From the NCBI GenBank assembly GCA_002215675.1, contig NGFH01000009.1:299501-363500 (forward strand): 64,000 bases of DNA, in the 5' to 3' direction. Below, piece by piece: positions 9,201 to 18,201 of this stretch. The notes beneath the pieces are model-generated. The model ran no database searches, was not told the DNA's origin, and saw only the letters and a list, made by a program, of their open reading frames with translations. Within the stretch, counting starts at the first letter, position 1. Each line of letters opens with the position of its first letter. Source of the DNA: Bacteroidetes bacterium 2013_40CM_41_45. GTDB lineage: Bacteria; Bacteroidota; Bacteroidia; AKYH767-A; 2013-40CM-41-45. A program made the translations under genes and the position numbers.

Positions 9201-9902
9201 TCACCTTCCCAGCAAAAACACAGCAGGCACCTTATGAATATCCGGCACGGATTTTTTCCATTCTGAAATAGATTTCGTTTTTATCATTTCATCTTTCCCT
9301 GTAATAGATGCAGCAATGCATAAAAGGGTTTCGGGTTTACATTCCTTCAAAATATCCTTCAGAAGATGAGAGTTGCGGTAAGGAGTTTCAATAAATATTT
9401 GGGTGTAATGGTCTTTCATTAATTGTTGCTCCAGCATTTTTATTTTACTGATTCGCCTTTCTTGTTCTTTGGGCAGGTAACCATGAAAAGTAAATTGTTG
9501 TCCATTTAGTCCGGATGCCATGAGCGCCATCAATATGGATGACATTCCACCAACAGGCTTCACCGTAATATTTCTATCGTGCGCCAGTAATACCAAATCA
9601 CTTCCCGGGTCAGCAACTGCGGGGAGTCCGGCTTCTGAAAGTAACCCTATATCTTTTCCTTCAAACAAAGGTTTCAGAAGTTCACTGATATTTTCAGGAG
9701 TGGTATGTTCATCCAGAACCTGGAAGTTTAACGAGTCAAATGACTTTTTTATCCCGGCAATTTTCAAAAAATGCCGCGCAGATTTTTCATTCTCAACAAC
9801 GTAATTTTCTGTTGAATTAATAATATCCGTGACAGCCTGCGGAATATTTTCAGGTGCATCATAATTGAGCAGGGTAGGGATAAGGAAAAGCGTTCCGGTC
9901 AT
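9201..9902 (-). CDS. RsmI-like SAM-dependent methyltransferase (tetrapyrrole methylase fold)
   Basis: The 233-residue protein belongs to the COG0313 group, whose best-known member RsmI 2'-O-methylates C1402 of 16S rRNA. The hallmark GLLSEAGLPAVADPGSDLV is the strongest marker; VKPVGGMSSILMALMASG and the FIETPYRN motif also fit. At 233 residues it lacks the C-terminal part of E. coli RsmI (286 residues). It may be the short Bacteroidota paralogue rather than RsmI itself, so no symbol is given. Its ATG overlaps the phosphatase stop by four bases (ATGA), implying translational coupling in a dnaA-phosphatase-methylase operon. Confidence 0.85.
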   Translation of the reverse strand: MTGTLFLIPTLLNYDAPENIPQAVTDIINSTENYVVENEKSARHFLKIAGIKKSFDSLNFQVLDEHTTPENISELLKPLFEGKDIGLLSEAGLPAVADPGSDLVLLAHDRNITVKPVGGMSSILMALMASGLNGQQFTFHGYLPKEQERRISKIKMLEQQLMKDHYTQIFIETPYRNSHLLKDILKECKPETLLCIAASITGKDEMIKTKSISEWKKSVPDIHKVPAVFLLGR

Positions 9903-10360
9903 TTAGGTCGAATTTTGTCAAGTATTTTTCTCCCGGCTTCTTCGAGCAAGGAGAATGCTTTTTCAAAGCCATCAGGGCTTCCATAATAAGGGTCAGGAAC
10001 AGACGTAAAAAAATATCCTCCCGCTTCCTCGAGAAACAATTTCACTTTTTCGCGGTCTGCCTGCGAAGGCGCAAGTGAAATCACATCCTCCAGGTTGCTG
10101 TCATCCATTACATAAATATGGTCAAAGATTTTGTAGTCCTCCTTGGTAAATGGCCTTGCGGTTAGTTTTGAAATATCTATTCCATGATTTGCAGCCACGT
10201 GAATAGCTCGCACATCGGGATGCTCACCGGCATGCCATGATGATGTTCCCGCAGAATCAATTTCGATATCGAGTTTTCTTTCTGCTGCAATTTTTCTCAT
10301 GATGCCCTCGGCAATAGGTGAGCGGCAAATGTTTCCGAGGCAAACGAGCAGTATTTTCAT
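9899..10360 (-). CDS. Low-molecular-weight protein tyrosine phosphatase
   Basis: This 153-residue cytoplasmic enzyme has the P-loop signature CLGNICRS (Cys 7, Arg 13; the C(X)5R nucleophile loop) right at the N-terminus. It also has the late general-acid motif DPYYG near residue 122. Family members dephosphorylate phosphotyrosine, including on BY-kinases such as the Wzc-like protein at the left of this window; that pairing is inferred. It overlaps the methyltransferase start by four bases. It is separated from dnaA by a strong terminator, so it probably has its own promoter. Confidence 0.93.
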   Translation of the reverse strand: MKILLVCLGNICRSPIAEGIMRKIAAERKLDIEIDSAGTSSWHAGEHPDVRAIHVAANHGIDISKLTARPFTKEDYKIFDHIYVMDDSNLEDVISLAPSQADREKVKLFLEEAGGYFFTSVPDPYYGSPDGFEKAFSLLEEAGRKILDKIRPK

Positions 10361-10368
10361 AAAGCAAA

Positions 10369-10406
10369 TAAAACAAAAAATCCCCTCCCGTTTTTGCGGG
10401 AAGGGA
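10369..10406 (-). terminator. Rho-independent terminator after dnaA
   Basis: On the minus strand a GC-rich hairpin (TCCCTTCCCG / CGGGAGGGGA around an AAAAA-containing loop) is followed by TTTTTTGTTTTATTT. It lies between the dnaA stop and the phosphatase start. Confidence 0.85.
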
Positions 10407-10432
10407 CGGTTTTCATGTTAGGTGTAAGGGTA

Positions 10433-11881
10433 TTATTGAGTGGTAATGGAAATTTTCTTATGAAGCTCCTGGACGCATTGCTTGAACTTTTTATCCGTGT
10501 CTATAAGGTTGTTCACCGTGCGGCACGCGTGCAAAACGGTGGCATGGTCTTTACCGCCACACTGGCTTCCTATAATTGACAGAGATGACTTGGTAAATGT
10601 CTTGGCAAAATACATTGCAAGTTGCCGCGCCTGAACAACTTCGCGCTTTCTCGTCTTCGATTTCAAAAGGTCGATGCCCATTTCAAAATAGTCGCACACA
10701 ATTTTCTGAATATAATCGATGGATATTTCGTGCGTGGTGTTGCGCACAAACTTGTCCACCATTTGTTTGGCAAGATCCAGCGTAATATCTTTTCTGTTCA
10801 GTGATGCTTGTGCAAGAATTGAAATCAAAGCGCCTTCAAGTTCGCGCACATTGGTCGTAATACTGTATGCAATGTACTCCACGATGTCTCTTGAAAGTTC
10901 AATACCGTCATTGTACATCTTCTTTTCAAGAATGGCAATGCGTGTTTCCAAATCGGGCGCCTGAAGGTCGGCAGAGAGCCCCCATTTAAAGCGCGACAGC
11001 AGCCGTTGTTCCATGTGCTGCAAATCAACAGGAGCTTTGTCACTGGTCAGCACAATCTGCTTTTGCATCTGGTGAAGATGATTGAAGATATGGAAGAATA
11101 CATCCTGTGTTTTTTCCTTACCGGCAAAAAACTGGATGTCGTCTATAATCAGTACATCAATCATCTGGTAAAACTGAACAAAGTCGTTGTGCGAATTATT
11201 TTTTACCGCGTCAATAAACTGGTTGGTGAATTTTTCGGAAGTAACGTACAACACAGTTTTGTTCTGATACTTGTTTTTCACCTCGATGCCGATGGCATGT
11301 GCAAGATGTGTTTTACCCAGGCCAACACCACCATATATAAGAAGCGGGTTGAATGAAGTGCCTCCCGGGTTACCGGATACTGCATAACCTGCAGAGCGGG
11401 CAAGACGATTGCATTCTCCTTCAATAAAATTTTCGAACGTAGCGCTCGCACTCAGCTGCGGGTCTATATTCATCTTCTTGAGGCCCGGAATAATAAACGG
11501 GTTGCGTATAGAAGTTGGAATATCAACGGGAATACTTACCGGTGCATTCTTCAGGTTATGTGCATTGCGTGCCGGAATTTTTATTGTGTACGGAGATGCA
11601 TTGCCGTTGGAATTCTCCATCATAATGCTGTACTCCAGCTTTCCATCGCGGCCCATTTGCTGCTTGATGGTTTTCTTCAGCAGCCCGATATAATGTTCTT
11701 CCAGCCACTCATAAAAAAACTGGCTGGGCACTTCAATGGTAAGAACATGACCGCTGAGTTTTACAGCGTGTATCGGTTCGAACCACGTCTTGAAGCTTTG
11801 CGGAGTAACATTATCTTTGATAAGCTGAAGGCATTTATTCCAAACAGTAACGTGAGTCTTCTCTGATTTGCGCTCGCTCAT
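10433..11881 (-). CDS. dnaA: Chromosomal replication initiator protein DnaA
   Basis: DnaA binds DnaA boxes at oriC and opens the origin. The AAA+ module shows Walker A GGVGLGKTH (about 183), Walker B VLIIDDIQFF (about 245) and sensor regions. The C-terminal helix-turn-helix carries the family signature GGKDHATVLHACRTV. The frame is open from 11965, but the extra 28 residues are hydrophobic and unlike the family. The ATG at 11881 (MSERKSEKTHVTVWNKC) fits the conserved domain I start and gives 482 residues. The operon order dnaA, phosphatase, methyltransferase recurs in Bacteroidota, although a terminator separates dnaA from the rest. Confidence 0.97.
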   Translation of the reverse strand: MSERKSEKTHVTVWNKCLQLIKDNVTPQSFKTWFEPIHAVKLSGHVLTIEVPSQFFYEWLEEHYIGLLKKTIKQQMGRDGKLEYSIMMENSNGNASPYTIKIPARNAHNLKNAPVSIPVDIPTSIRNPFIIPGLKKMNIDPQLSASATFENFIEGECNRLARSAGYAVSGNPGGTSFNPLLIYGGVGLGKTHLAHAIGIEVKNKYQNKTVLYVTSEKFTNQFIDAVKNNSHNDFVQFYQMIDVLIIDDIQFFAGKEKTQDVFFHIFNHLHQMQKQIVLTSDKAPVDLQHMEQRLLSRFKWGLSADLQAPDLETRIAILEKKMYNDGIELSRDIVEYIAYSITTNVRELEGALISILAQASLNRKDITLDLAKQMVDKFVRNTTHEISIDYIQKIVCDYFEMGIDLLKSKTRKREVVQARQLAMYFAKTFTKSSLSIIGSQCGGKDHATVLHACRTVNNLIDTDKKFKQCVQELHKKISITTQ

Positions 11882-12268
11882 GATTAAAATTGCAGTGTGT
11901 ATATTTAGAAAGATTTTTGAGTTCTGAAACAATTGAAAAAATAATTTCGGCATAAACGTCTGCAAATGTTTTTACAAATGCAAGAAAAAAATTTTTTTAT
12001 TTTTTCTTGACTTTATCAAAACTTTTAACTTTACTACGCACGCATGTTTTTTTGTTGTAGGAAACTTAAAAGTAATAAATTATCTTCACAATTTTGCACT
12101 GCATCATTTCTCTTTGGTCACACGTGCATCGCTTCGCCTTGCCGGCAGCGGATTTCATAGAGGGCTGCATAAAAACGTACGCACATGATGCACGGAGAAT
12201 CAAATGAATGTTAAAGATAACATTAAGTAATAATCCGCCTACTTTAGCATCGATATAAAATTAAAATT
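11882..12268. other. Divergent intergenic region between dnaA and thioesterase
   Basis: This 387-base, mostly AT-rich stretch must hold both promoters. No intact DnaA box (TTATCCACA or one-mismatch clusters) and no AT-rich 13-mer series were found, so an oriC here is not supported. A GC-richer patch at about 12120-12170 contains short GC-rich inverted segments. No RNA gene was recognised. Confidence 0.5.
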
Positions 12269-12673
12269 GTGTTTAGTTCGGAAATAAAAGTGCGTGTAAG
12301 ATATTCGGAAACGGACCGGATGGGTTATGTTTATTACGGCAATTACGCAACATATTTTGAAGTTGCCCGCGTGGAAGCGTTACGTGAACTTGGAATAACA
12401 TATAAAGAAATGGAGGACGATGGCATGCTCCTTCCCGTTTATCATTATGATGTTAAGTTCCATAAGCCATGCTATTATGACGATGAGCTTACCATTCGCA
12501 CAACCATACCCTCAATGCCCGAGGCGCGCATTGTGTTTCACTATGAGGTCTTCAATCAGAAAAATGAATTGGTAAATACGGCAAGCACTACTCTTGTTTT
12601 CATTGACAGAAAAACAAACAAGCCATGCCAGGCTCCTGATTTTGTTACAGGGAAGCTGAAGAAATATTTCTGA
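12269..12673 (+). CDS. Acyl-CoA thioesterase, hotdog fold (YbgC/4HBT family)
   Basis: The 134-residue product is a single hotdog domain. The active-site segment SETDRMGYVYYGNYATYFEVAR matches the 4HBT/YbgC pattern, with the acidic residue in the YSETDRMG turn and a following long helix. These enzymes hydrolyse short acyl-CoA or acyl-ACP thioesters. The start is a GTG at 12269. An in-frame stop lies shortly upstream with no ATG between them, so the GTG is well supported. The 3' end overlaps the convergent ribD gene by 29 bases. Confidence 0.9.
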   Translation: MFSSEIKVRVRYSETDRMGYVYYGNYATYFEVARVEALRELGITYKEMEDDGMLLPVYHYDVKFHKPCYYDDELTIRTTIPSMPEARIVFHYEVFNQKNELVNTASTTLVFIDRKTNKPCQAPDFVTGKLKKYF

Positions 12674-13706
12674 ATACAGCCAATTCGTCTCCTGCAATAT
12701 TCTCTTCAGAAATTTGACCGCCAGGTATACCGGGCGCTTTAATTCCTTCGACAAAATATTTATCTACTGTAAAAACTCTCGCTTCGTCCCACAAATTTTT
12801 TTCAATGAATGATTGAAGCAATTTAGCTCCGCCTTCTATAATCACAGATTGAATTTCTTTTGAATGAAGAATCTGAAGCATTTCAACAAGTGAATCATCA
12901 AAGTTGATTTTCACGAACTCAATATTATCTGCAATTTGATTTTTTGATTCATTAAATACAAGAGTTGTCGCATCGGTATTAAAAATATTCAGTGACGCAG
13001 GCACACGAAGTTTGCAGTCCATCAAAATTCGCAATGGATTTTTTCCATTCCAGTATCTCGCATTAAGGAGAGGGTTATCTGTTAAAGCTGTATTTGTTCC
13101 AATCATAATGGCCTGTTCTTCGCTTCTCCATTTATGCACCAGCTTGCGCGACCATTTATTGGTGAGCCATGTTTCCTTGCCTGAATTTTTTTCAGGTGCC
13201 ATGAAGCCATCTCTGCTTTGCGCATACTTTAATATAATGTATGGTCGATTTTTTGTGTGATATACGATAAAGCGCCTGTTAAGCTCTTCGGATTTTTTTT
13301 TAAGTACTCCCATTATCACGTTGCAACCGGAATCTGTCAGCGTCTTTGAGCCGTTGGATTTCACATTCTTATTCGGGTCGGCACAGCCAATAATAACTTC
13401 GCGAATTTTATAGCGGATGATTAATTCTGTACATGGTGGTGTTTTGCCCTTGTGATTGCAAGGCTCCAGGTTCACATAAAGAGTTGACTTGCTAAGCTCT
13501 GTAGCATCGTTTCCAGACCGGTTCAAAAATGAGTTGACAGCATTTACTTCAGCATGAGCCTTTCCATACTGCTGATGGAACCCTTCACCAATAATTCTTT
13601 CATCTTTTACCAGCACAGCTCCCACAAGAGGGTTGGGCGCAACATTACCCAGTCCGTTTGCTGCAAGTTCAATGCAGCGTTGCATGTATTTTTCGTGCTC
13701 TGTCAT
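12645..13706 (-). CDS. ribD: Bifunctional riboflavin biosynthesis protein RibD
   Basis: RibD deaminates and then reduces the pyrimidine intermediate of riboflavin synthesis. The N-terminal deaminase has the zinc-site motifs HAEVNAV (His 51, Glu 53) and EPCNHKGKTPPC (Cys 83, Cys 92). The C-terminal reductase domain begins near RPYIILKYAQSRDGF and includes the SVIIEGGAKLLQSF block. The frame is open from 13769, but the ATG at 13706 (MTEHEKYMQRCIELA) is the family-like start, giving 353 residues. No FMN riboswitch was recognised in the leader. It overlaps the convergent thioesterase gene by 29 bases. Confidence 0.95.
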   Translation of the reverse strand: MTEHEKYMQRCIELAANGLGNVAPNPLVGAVLVKDERIIGEGFHQQYGKAHAEVNAVNSFLNRSGNDATELSKSTLYVNLEPCNHKGKTPPCTELIIRYKIREVIIGCADPNKNVKSNGSKTLTDSGCNVIMGVLKKKSEELNRRFIVYHTKNRPYIILKYAQSRDGFMAPEKNSGKETWLTNKWSRKLVHKWRSEEQAIMIGTNTALTDNPLLNARYWNGKNPLRILMDCKLRVPASLNIFNTDATTLVFNESKNQIADNIEFVKINFDDSLVEMLQILHSKEIQSVIIEGGAKLLQSFIEKNLWDEARVFTVDKYFVEGIKAPGIPGGQISEENIAGDELAVFRNISSASL

Positions 13707-13866
13707 ATTTCCGTGGTCGCAAATGTAGGATGAAAGAGAAAAGCAGTCTTGCAACAAACCGTAACACAATAAATCACAATAGAATCCATAAAAGTCACAA
13801 CTTCATAAATCATTTTCATTTTGCAATCATAAAAACAGTTGTACTTTCACCCGCTGAAAATTTTCT

Positions 13867-13961
13867 TTTCCCGCACTTGCAGCGTCGAGCTTATTTAAAT
13901 AGCATGCATCTCGTCAGGTAAACATAGCATGTGGCTCCGCTGCAAGGTCGGGAAATTTTTT
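13867..13961 (+). ncRNA. Candidate structured small RNA (long hairpin)
   Basis: Bases 13867-13884 and 13938-13955 pair at 16 of 18 positions (core CTTGCAGCG with CGCTGCAAG, outer TTTCCCG with CGGGAAA, a 2x2 internal loop between). An inner GAGC/GCTC pair and a loop of about 45 bases lie inside, and six T residues follow directly on the + strand. No coding frame spans it. The shape (one long hairpin with internal loops and a T-tail) would suit a 6S-like or regulatory RNA, but I cannot assign a family. The motifs of tmRNA and RNase P RNA are absent. Confidence 0.4.
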
Positions 13962-14183
13962 GCCCTCTTTATTTTGATTTTAGATTCATAAATAAATGCC
14001 GGTACAGCATAATGCGCTCTGAACGCCTTTGTTTGCAGCCGGTCTGACAAGGTTAAAGAGTTTATTCGCCCTCAAAATCCCATCCTTTACATAATTTTTT
14101 TGGCAGGAAATACCCTTCTTAGGTACTTTCACCTTTGAGACGATAAGAAAACCTTACGGGGACGTACAATGCATATTGTACAT
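13962..14183 (+). ncRNA. Possible non-coding transcript ending at an orphan terminator
   Basis: No coding frame of useful size exists here; an 11-codon frame at about 14010 is the best. Possible local helices include TTCTTA/TAAGAA and GTACAAT/ATTGTAC (about 14163-14180). The argument for a transcript is indirect: a very strong + strand terminator follows at once, and no + strand gene lies within 1.5 kb upstream. The 11-base word GTACTTTCACC occurs both before the 13867 hairpin and inside this stretch. Confidence 0.3.
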
Positions 14184-14216
14184 AAACTCCGGCCTGCAGG
14201 CCGGAGTTTTATTTTT
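14184..14216 (+). terminator. Strong orphan rho-independent terminator
   Basis: A perfect 26-base palindrome (arms AAACTCCGGCCTG / CAGGCCGGAGTTT) is followed on the + strand by a T-rich tail (TTTTATTTTTT). It points away from ribD and towards ychF, both on the minus strand, so it serves neither in the expected direction. Confidence 0.8.
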
Positions 14217-14246
14217 TAGCTGCCTAAGAAAATTTTTTGCCGGCCG

Positions 14247-15347
14247 CTAAACGTTAAACCTGAAATAAATTACATCACCGTCCTGCACAACATATTCTTT
14301 TCCTTCAATGGAAAGTTTTCCTGCATCGCGGCAAGCAGCTTCAGAACCAAGCCGCACATAATCATTATACTTAATCACTTCTGCGCGGATAAATCCTTTT
14401 TCAAAATCGGTGTGAATAACTCCCGCTGCCTGGGGTGCCGTCATACCATTATGAATAGTCCAGGCATGAACTTCTTTTTCTCCGGCGGTGAAGAAAGTTA
14501 TCAGGTTAAGCAAGCGGTATGATTCCCGTATCAGCTTTGAAGTTCCCGGTTCGGTCAGGCCAATGTGACTTAAAAATTCTTTGCGGTCTTCTTCATTATC
14601 GAGCTGTGCAATTTCTGCTTCGGCAGCCGCGGCAATCAAAAGCACTCCTGCCTTTTCGCCTTTAACGGCTTCCTTAACCGCATCAGAATATTTGTTGCCG
14701 GTAAGAACAGATTTCTCATCCACGTTGCACACATACAAAACCGGTTTATCAGTGAGCAGAAAAAGGTCAGCGACAAAACGCTTGTCATCTTGAGCAACGG
14801 GAACCGAGCGTGCGGGCTTTCCCGATTCAAGATGTTTTTTGTAAACGTGAAGCACCTCAAGGCCTTTCTTTGCCTCCTTGTCAACACCTGCTTTTGCAAT
14901 AGCATTGAAGCGCTGGATTTTTTTTTCAACCGCTTCAAGGTCTTTCATTTCAAGTTCGAAATCAATCGTTTCTTTATCGCGCAGGGGATTTACCGAACCG
15001 TCAACATGCACAACATTATCATCTTCAAAGCAGCGAATCACATGCAGGATAGCATCGGTCTCGCGGATGTTTCCCAAAAACTGGTTGCCGAGTCCTTCGC
15101 CTTTGCTGGCTCCTTTCACCAATCCTGCAATGTCAACGATTTGAATAGTAGCTGGAACAATTTTCTGCGGATGTACTAACTCTGCAAGTTTGTTCAGGCG
15201 CTCATCAGGAACATTTATCATTCCTATATTGGGTTCTATTGTACAGAAAGGAAAATTAGCCGCCTGTGCCTTTGCATTACTAAGACAATTAAACAGTGTT
15301 GATTTGCCTACATTAGGCAGCCCAACAATACCACATTGCAAACCCAT
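14247..15347 (-). CDS. ychF: Redox-regulated ATPase YchF
   Basis: This 366-residue Obg-related P-loop protein has G1 GLPNVGKSTLFNCLS near the start, G3 DIAGLVKGASKGEGLGN, and the NVDE motif in place of NKxD, which marks ATP rather than GTP preference in YchF/OLA1. The C-terminal TGS domain begins around FTAGEKEVHAWTIHNG. It associates with ribosomes and the proteasome or peroxiredoxin pathway in other organisms. The length is typical. It is divergent from lon, with a degenerate heptamer array (15354-15388) just upstream of its ATG. Confidence 0.97.
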   Translation of the reverse strand: MGLQCGIVGLPNVGKSTLFNCLSNAKAQAANFPFCTIEPNIGMINVPDERLNKLAELVHPQKIVPATIQIVDIAGLVKGASKGEGLGNQFLGNIRETDAILHVIRCFEDDNVVHVDGSVNPLRDKETIDFELEMKDLEAVEKKIQRFNAIAKAGVDKEAKKGLEVLHVYKKHLESGKPARSVPVAQDDKRFVADLFLLTDKPVLYVCNVDEKSVLTGNKYSDAVKEAVKGEKAGVLLIAAAAEAEIAQLDNEEDRKEFLSHIGLTEPGTSKLIRESYRLLNLITFFTAGEKEVHAWTIHNGMTAPQAAGVIHTDFEKGFIRAEVIKYNDYVRLGSEAACRDAGKLSIEGKEYVVQDGDVIYFRFNV

Positions 15348-15353
15348 GCCTTA

Positions 15354-15388
15354 GAAATTGAAAATTGAGAATTAAGAATTAAAAATTG
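15354..15388. repeat. Degenerate 7-base tandem array, 5 units
   Basis: Units GAAATTG, AAAATTG, AGAATTA, AGAATTA, AAAATTG in exact 7-base register, starting 6 bases upstream of the ychF ATG. Confidence 0.7.
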
Positions 15389-15495
15389 GCGCGCAAAGAT
15401 ATACGGATTACTATGGCATAACTATTGACAATAGTAACTTCCGTTAAGTTTACAGACCTTTGCTGTCATATTGGCTTATTTAAAAATCGATTAGT

Positions 15496-17991
15496 ATGTT
15501 TCATAATGAAGAAGTAAAAATGCGGTTTCTGCCGCTGGAATTATCCACCCCGGGAGAAGAAGACACTGAGTTTATTCCCCTGATGACCAATGAAGAGGAG
15601 GATTCCATCCATTCAAAAAAAATTCCCGATGTGCTGCCGATTCTTCCATTGCGCAACACGGTTTTGTTTCCCGGTGTAGTAATTCCCATTACGGTAGGGC
15701 GCGATAAATCCATCCGGCTTATCCGCGATGCAAACAAAGGAGACAAGCTGATTGGAGTTGTCTCGCAAAAGGACATGAGCATTGAAGACCCTGCCATTAC
15801 CGACCTGAATAAAATAGGTACCATGGCGCAAATGCTCAAGATGCTGCGCATGCCCGACGGAAATACTACAGTGATTATCCAGGGAAAACGGAGATTTGAG
15901 ATTAAAGATGTGGTGCAATCGGTTCCGTATTTTAAGTGTACCGTTTCACCATTCGATGAAATTCGTCCTGACAAAAATGACAAGGAGTTTGCAGCGCTCA
16001 TTTCAGCTTTAAAAGATTTATCGCTTCAAATCATAAATCAATCTCCCAATATTCCCTCTGAAGCGGCATTCGCCATACGCAGCATAGAGAACCACTCTTT
16101 CCTCGTCAATTTCATTTCCTCCAATATGAATGCCGATGTCAACCTTAAACAACGGCTGTTGGAAATTGCGGACCTTAGGGAGAGAGCCAATCTTGTGCTG
16201 GAGCACCTGACCAAAGAGCTTCAGATGATTGAACTGAAAAATAAAATTCAAACCAAAGTACGCTCCGATATTGATAAGCAACAGAGAGAATATTTTCTGA
16301 GCCAGCAATTAAAAACCATCCAGGAAGAACTAGGTGGTAACACTCCCGAAAAAGAAGTTACCGCACTGCGCGAACGGGGCAAGCAGAAAAAATGGAGTAA
16401 GGAAGTTGCGGAAATTTTTGATAAAGAATGCGACCGCCTGAGCCGGCTTAACCCGGCATCTGCGGAACATTCAGTGCTTACAAGTTACCTCGAGTTGCTT
16501 CTTGATTTACCCTGGAATGAATTTACCAATGATAATTTCAACCTGAAGCGCGCTCAGAATATTCTTGACCGCGACCACTACGGATTAGAAAAAGTTAAAG
16601 CCCGCATACTTGAGTATTTGGCAGTACTTAAGCTGAAGCGCAATATGAAATCGCCCATCATGTGTTTGTATGGGCCTCCGGGAGTAGGAAAGACCTCCCT
16701 CGGAAAATCGGTGGCTGAAGCGCTGGGAAGAAAATATGTGCGTATGTCACTGGGTGGCCTGCACGATGAAGCGGAAATCCGCGGCCACCGCAAAACATAT
16801 ATAGGAGCTATGCCGGGAAGAATTATTCAGAACCTGCGCAAAGCCAAATCATCCAATCCTGTTTTTGTTTTAGATGAAATAGATAAGACGGGAAGAGATT
16901 TTCATGGAGACCCATCATCAGCTTTGTTGGAAGTTCTTGACCCCGAACAGAACAGCGCTTTCTACGATAACTACGTGGAAGTAGAATACGATTTATCCAA
17001 CGTACTTTTTATTGCAACGGCAAATTCGCTGAGCAACGTTCAGCCTGCATTGCTTGACCGTCTTGAAATCATAGAGATTACAGGTTACACGGTTGAAGAA
17101 AAAATACAGATTGCCATGAAGCATCTTGTACCCAAACAGCTTGAAGCGCATGGATTGAAAAAGCATCATTTCAAAGTTGATGAAAAAATTCTTGAGTTGA
17201 TGATTGAAAATTATACCCGCGAATCGGGAGTGCGTAACCTGGAAAAGAAAATTGCATCGCTGGTGAGAGGTATTGCCAAACATGTGGCCATGAGGGAAAA
17301 ACATAATCCGAAAATTAGCGAGGAAGATGTTATCCGTATACTGGGCGCTCCTGTTTTCCAGAAAGAAAAATACCAGGGCAATGATGTGCCGGGAGTAGTC
17401 ACCGGTCTTGCATGGACTCCGGTAGGCGGAGAAATTCTGTTTATCGAAACCAGTTTAAGCAAGGGCAAAGGAACGTTGACGCTTACCGGAAACTTAGGCG
17501 ATGTAATGAAAGAATCCGCCACCATTGCGCTTGCGTTTCTTAAAGCGCACAGCGGCTTGCTGAATGTTGATACAGAATCGTTCGGCCAGTGGGATATTCA
17601 CCTGCACGTGCCTGAAGGAGCAACACCCAAAGACGGGCCTTCGGCCGGTATTTCCATGATGACTTCGCTTGCTTCAGCTTTCACCAAAAGAAAAGTTAAA
17701 AAAGGAATTGCCATGACTGGTGAGATAACCTTGCGTGGAAACGTGCTTCCCGTTGGCGGTATCAAAGAAAAAATTCTTGCCGCTCGCAGGGCGGGCATTC
17801 ATGAAATAATTTTATGCAAACATAACCGCAAGGACATTGAAGAAATTAAAAAGGACTATGTAAAAGGCATGACCATTCATTACGTAGAGCAGATGACAGA
17901 AGTCCTTGAACTGGCTCTTACCGATGAGGTGGCAGATTTAAAGGACCTGCCCGTAGCGAGCAGGAAAAAAGGAGTAGAAATTATTCTTTGA
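15496..17991 (+). CDS. lon: ATP-dependent Lon protease
   Basis: Lon degrades misfolded and regulatory proteins in the cytoplasm. The 831-residue protein has the N-terminal LON substrate domain (from about residue 45, [18 protein letters not shown]), Walker [10 protein letters not shown] (about 393-401), Walker [10 protein letters not shown] (about 456-464), and a C-terminal serine protease domain. The catalytic dyad is Ser 716 (DGPSAG) and Lys 759 (GGIKEK). The frame starts at an ATG at 15496; a second ATG at 15520 is possible. It is slightly longer than E. coli Lon (784) mainly at both ends, as usual in Bacteroidota. Transcription is divergent from ychF. Confidence 0.98.
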   Translation: MFHNEEVKMRFLPLELSTPGEEDTEFIPLMTNEEEDSIHSKKIPDVLPILPLRNTVLFPGVVIPITVGRDKSIRLIRDANKGDKLIGVVSQKDMSIEDPAITDLNKIGTMAQMLKMLRMPDGNTTVIIQGKRRFEIKDVVQSVPYFKCTVSPFDEIRPDKNDKEFAALISALKDLSLQIINQSPNIPSEAAFAIRSIENHSFLVNFISSNMNADVNLKQRLLEIADLRERANLVLEHLTKELQMIELKNKIQTKVRSDIDKQQREYFLSQQLKTIQEELGGNTPEKEVTALRERGKQKKWSKEVAEIFDKECDRLSRLNPASAEHSVLTSYLELLLDLPWNEFTNDNFNLKRAQNILDRDHYGLEKVKARILEYLAVLKLKRNMKSPIMCLYGPPGVGKTSLGKSVAEALGRKYVRMSLGGLHDEAEIRGHRKTYIGAMPGRIIQNLRKAKSSNPVFVLDEIDKTGRDFHGDPSSALLEVLDPEQNSAFYDNYVEVEYDLSNVLFIATANSLSNVQPALLDRLEIIEITGYTVEEKIQIAMKHLVPKQLEAHGLKKHHFKVDEKILELMIENYTRESGVRNLEKKIASLVRGIAKHVAMREKHNPKISEEDVIRILGAPVFQKEKYQGNDVPGVVTGLAWTPVGGEILFIETSLSKGKGTLTLTGNLGDVMKESATIALAFLKAHSGLLNVDTESFGQWDIHLHVPEGATPKDGPSAGISMMTSLASAFTKRKVKKGIAMTGEITLRGNVLPVGGIKEKILAARRAGIHEIILCKHNRKDIEEIKKDYVKGMTIHYVEQMTEVLELALTDEVADLKDLPVASRKKGVEIIL

Positions 17992-18147
17992 GTCTCTTAC
18001 CGGGACAATTTAAGTCTGGCTTCAGATAAGAGATAGCTCCGGATTTACAGATAAATCTGTAAATCTGTAAAGATTTGCTATCTGTACCCAGCCATTTTAA
18101 GAGCTAAATTAGATTTAGGAATAATTTTCATTCTTCAGTTTTATTAA

Positions 18148-18155
18148 TACATTTG
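18148..18155 (+). promoter_or_regulatory. Candidate -7 box for rpsA
   Basis: TACATTTG fits TAnnTTTG and lies 46 bases before the rpsA ATG. No -33 TTG at 17-23 bases was found. Confidence 0.45.
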
Positions 18156-18201
18156 CGTCCCTTTTGACAAGAAAATTAGTTATTAACCCTTTAAAAATTG
18201 C

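Noticed and set aside
11774-11840. tRNA-like GGTTCGAACC in the dnaA region
   Set aside because: It lies within dnaA coding sequence, and no acceptor or anticodon stem can be formed around it.
11882-12268. oriC next to dnaA
   Set aside because: No DnaA boxes or unwinding element could be found on either strand; only TTATCTTCACA-like near misses occur.
13707-14246. FMN riboswitch upstream of ribD, or tmRNA / RNase P RNA in this gap
   Set aside because: The conserved cores of these RNAs (for example the RFN AGGGTGAAATTCCC-type segment or the GAGGAAAGTCC block of RNase P) are absent.
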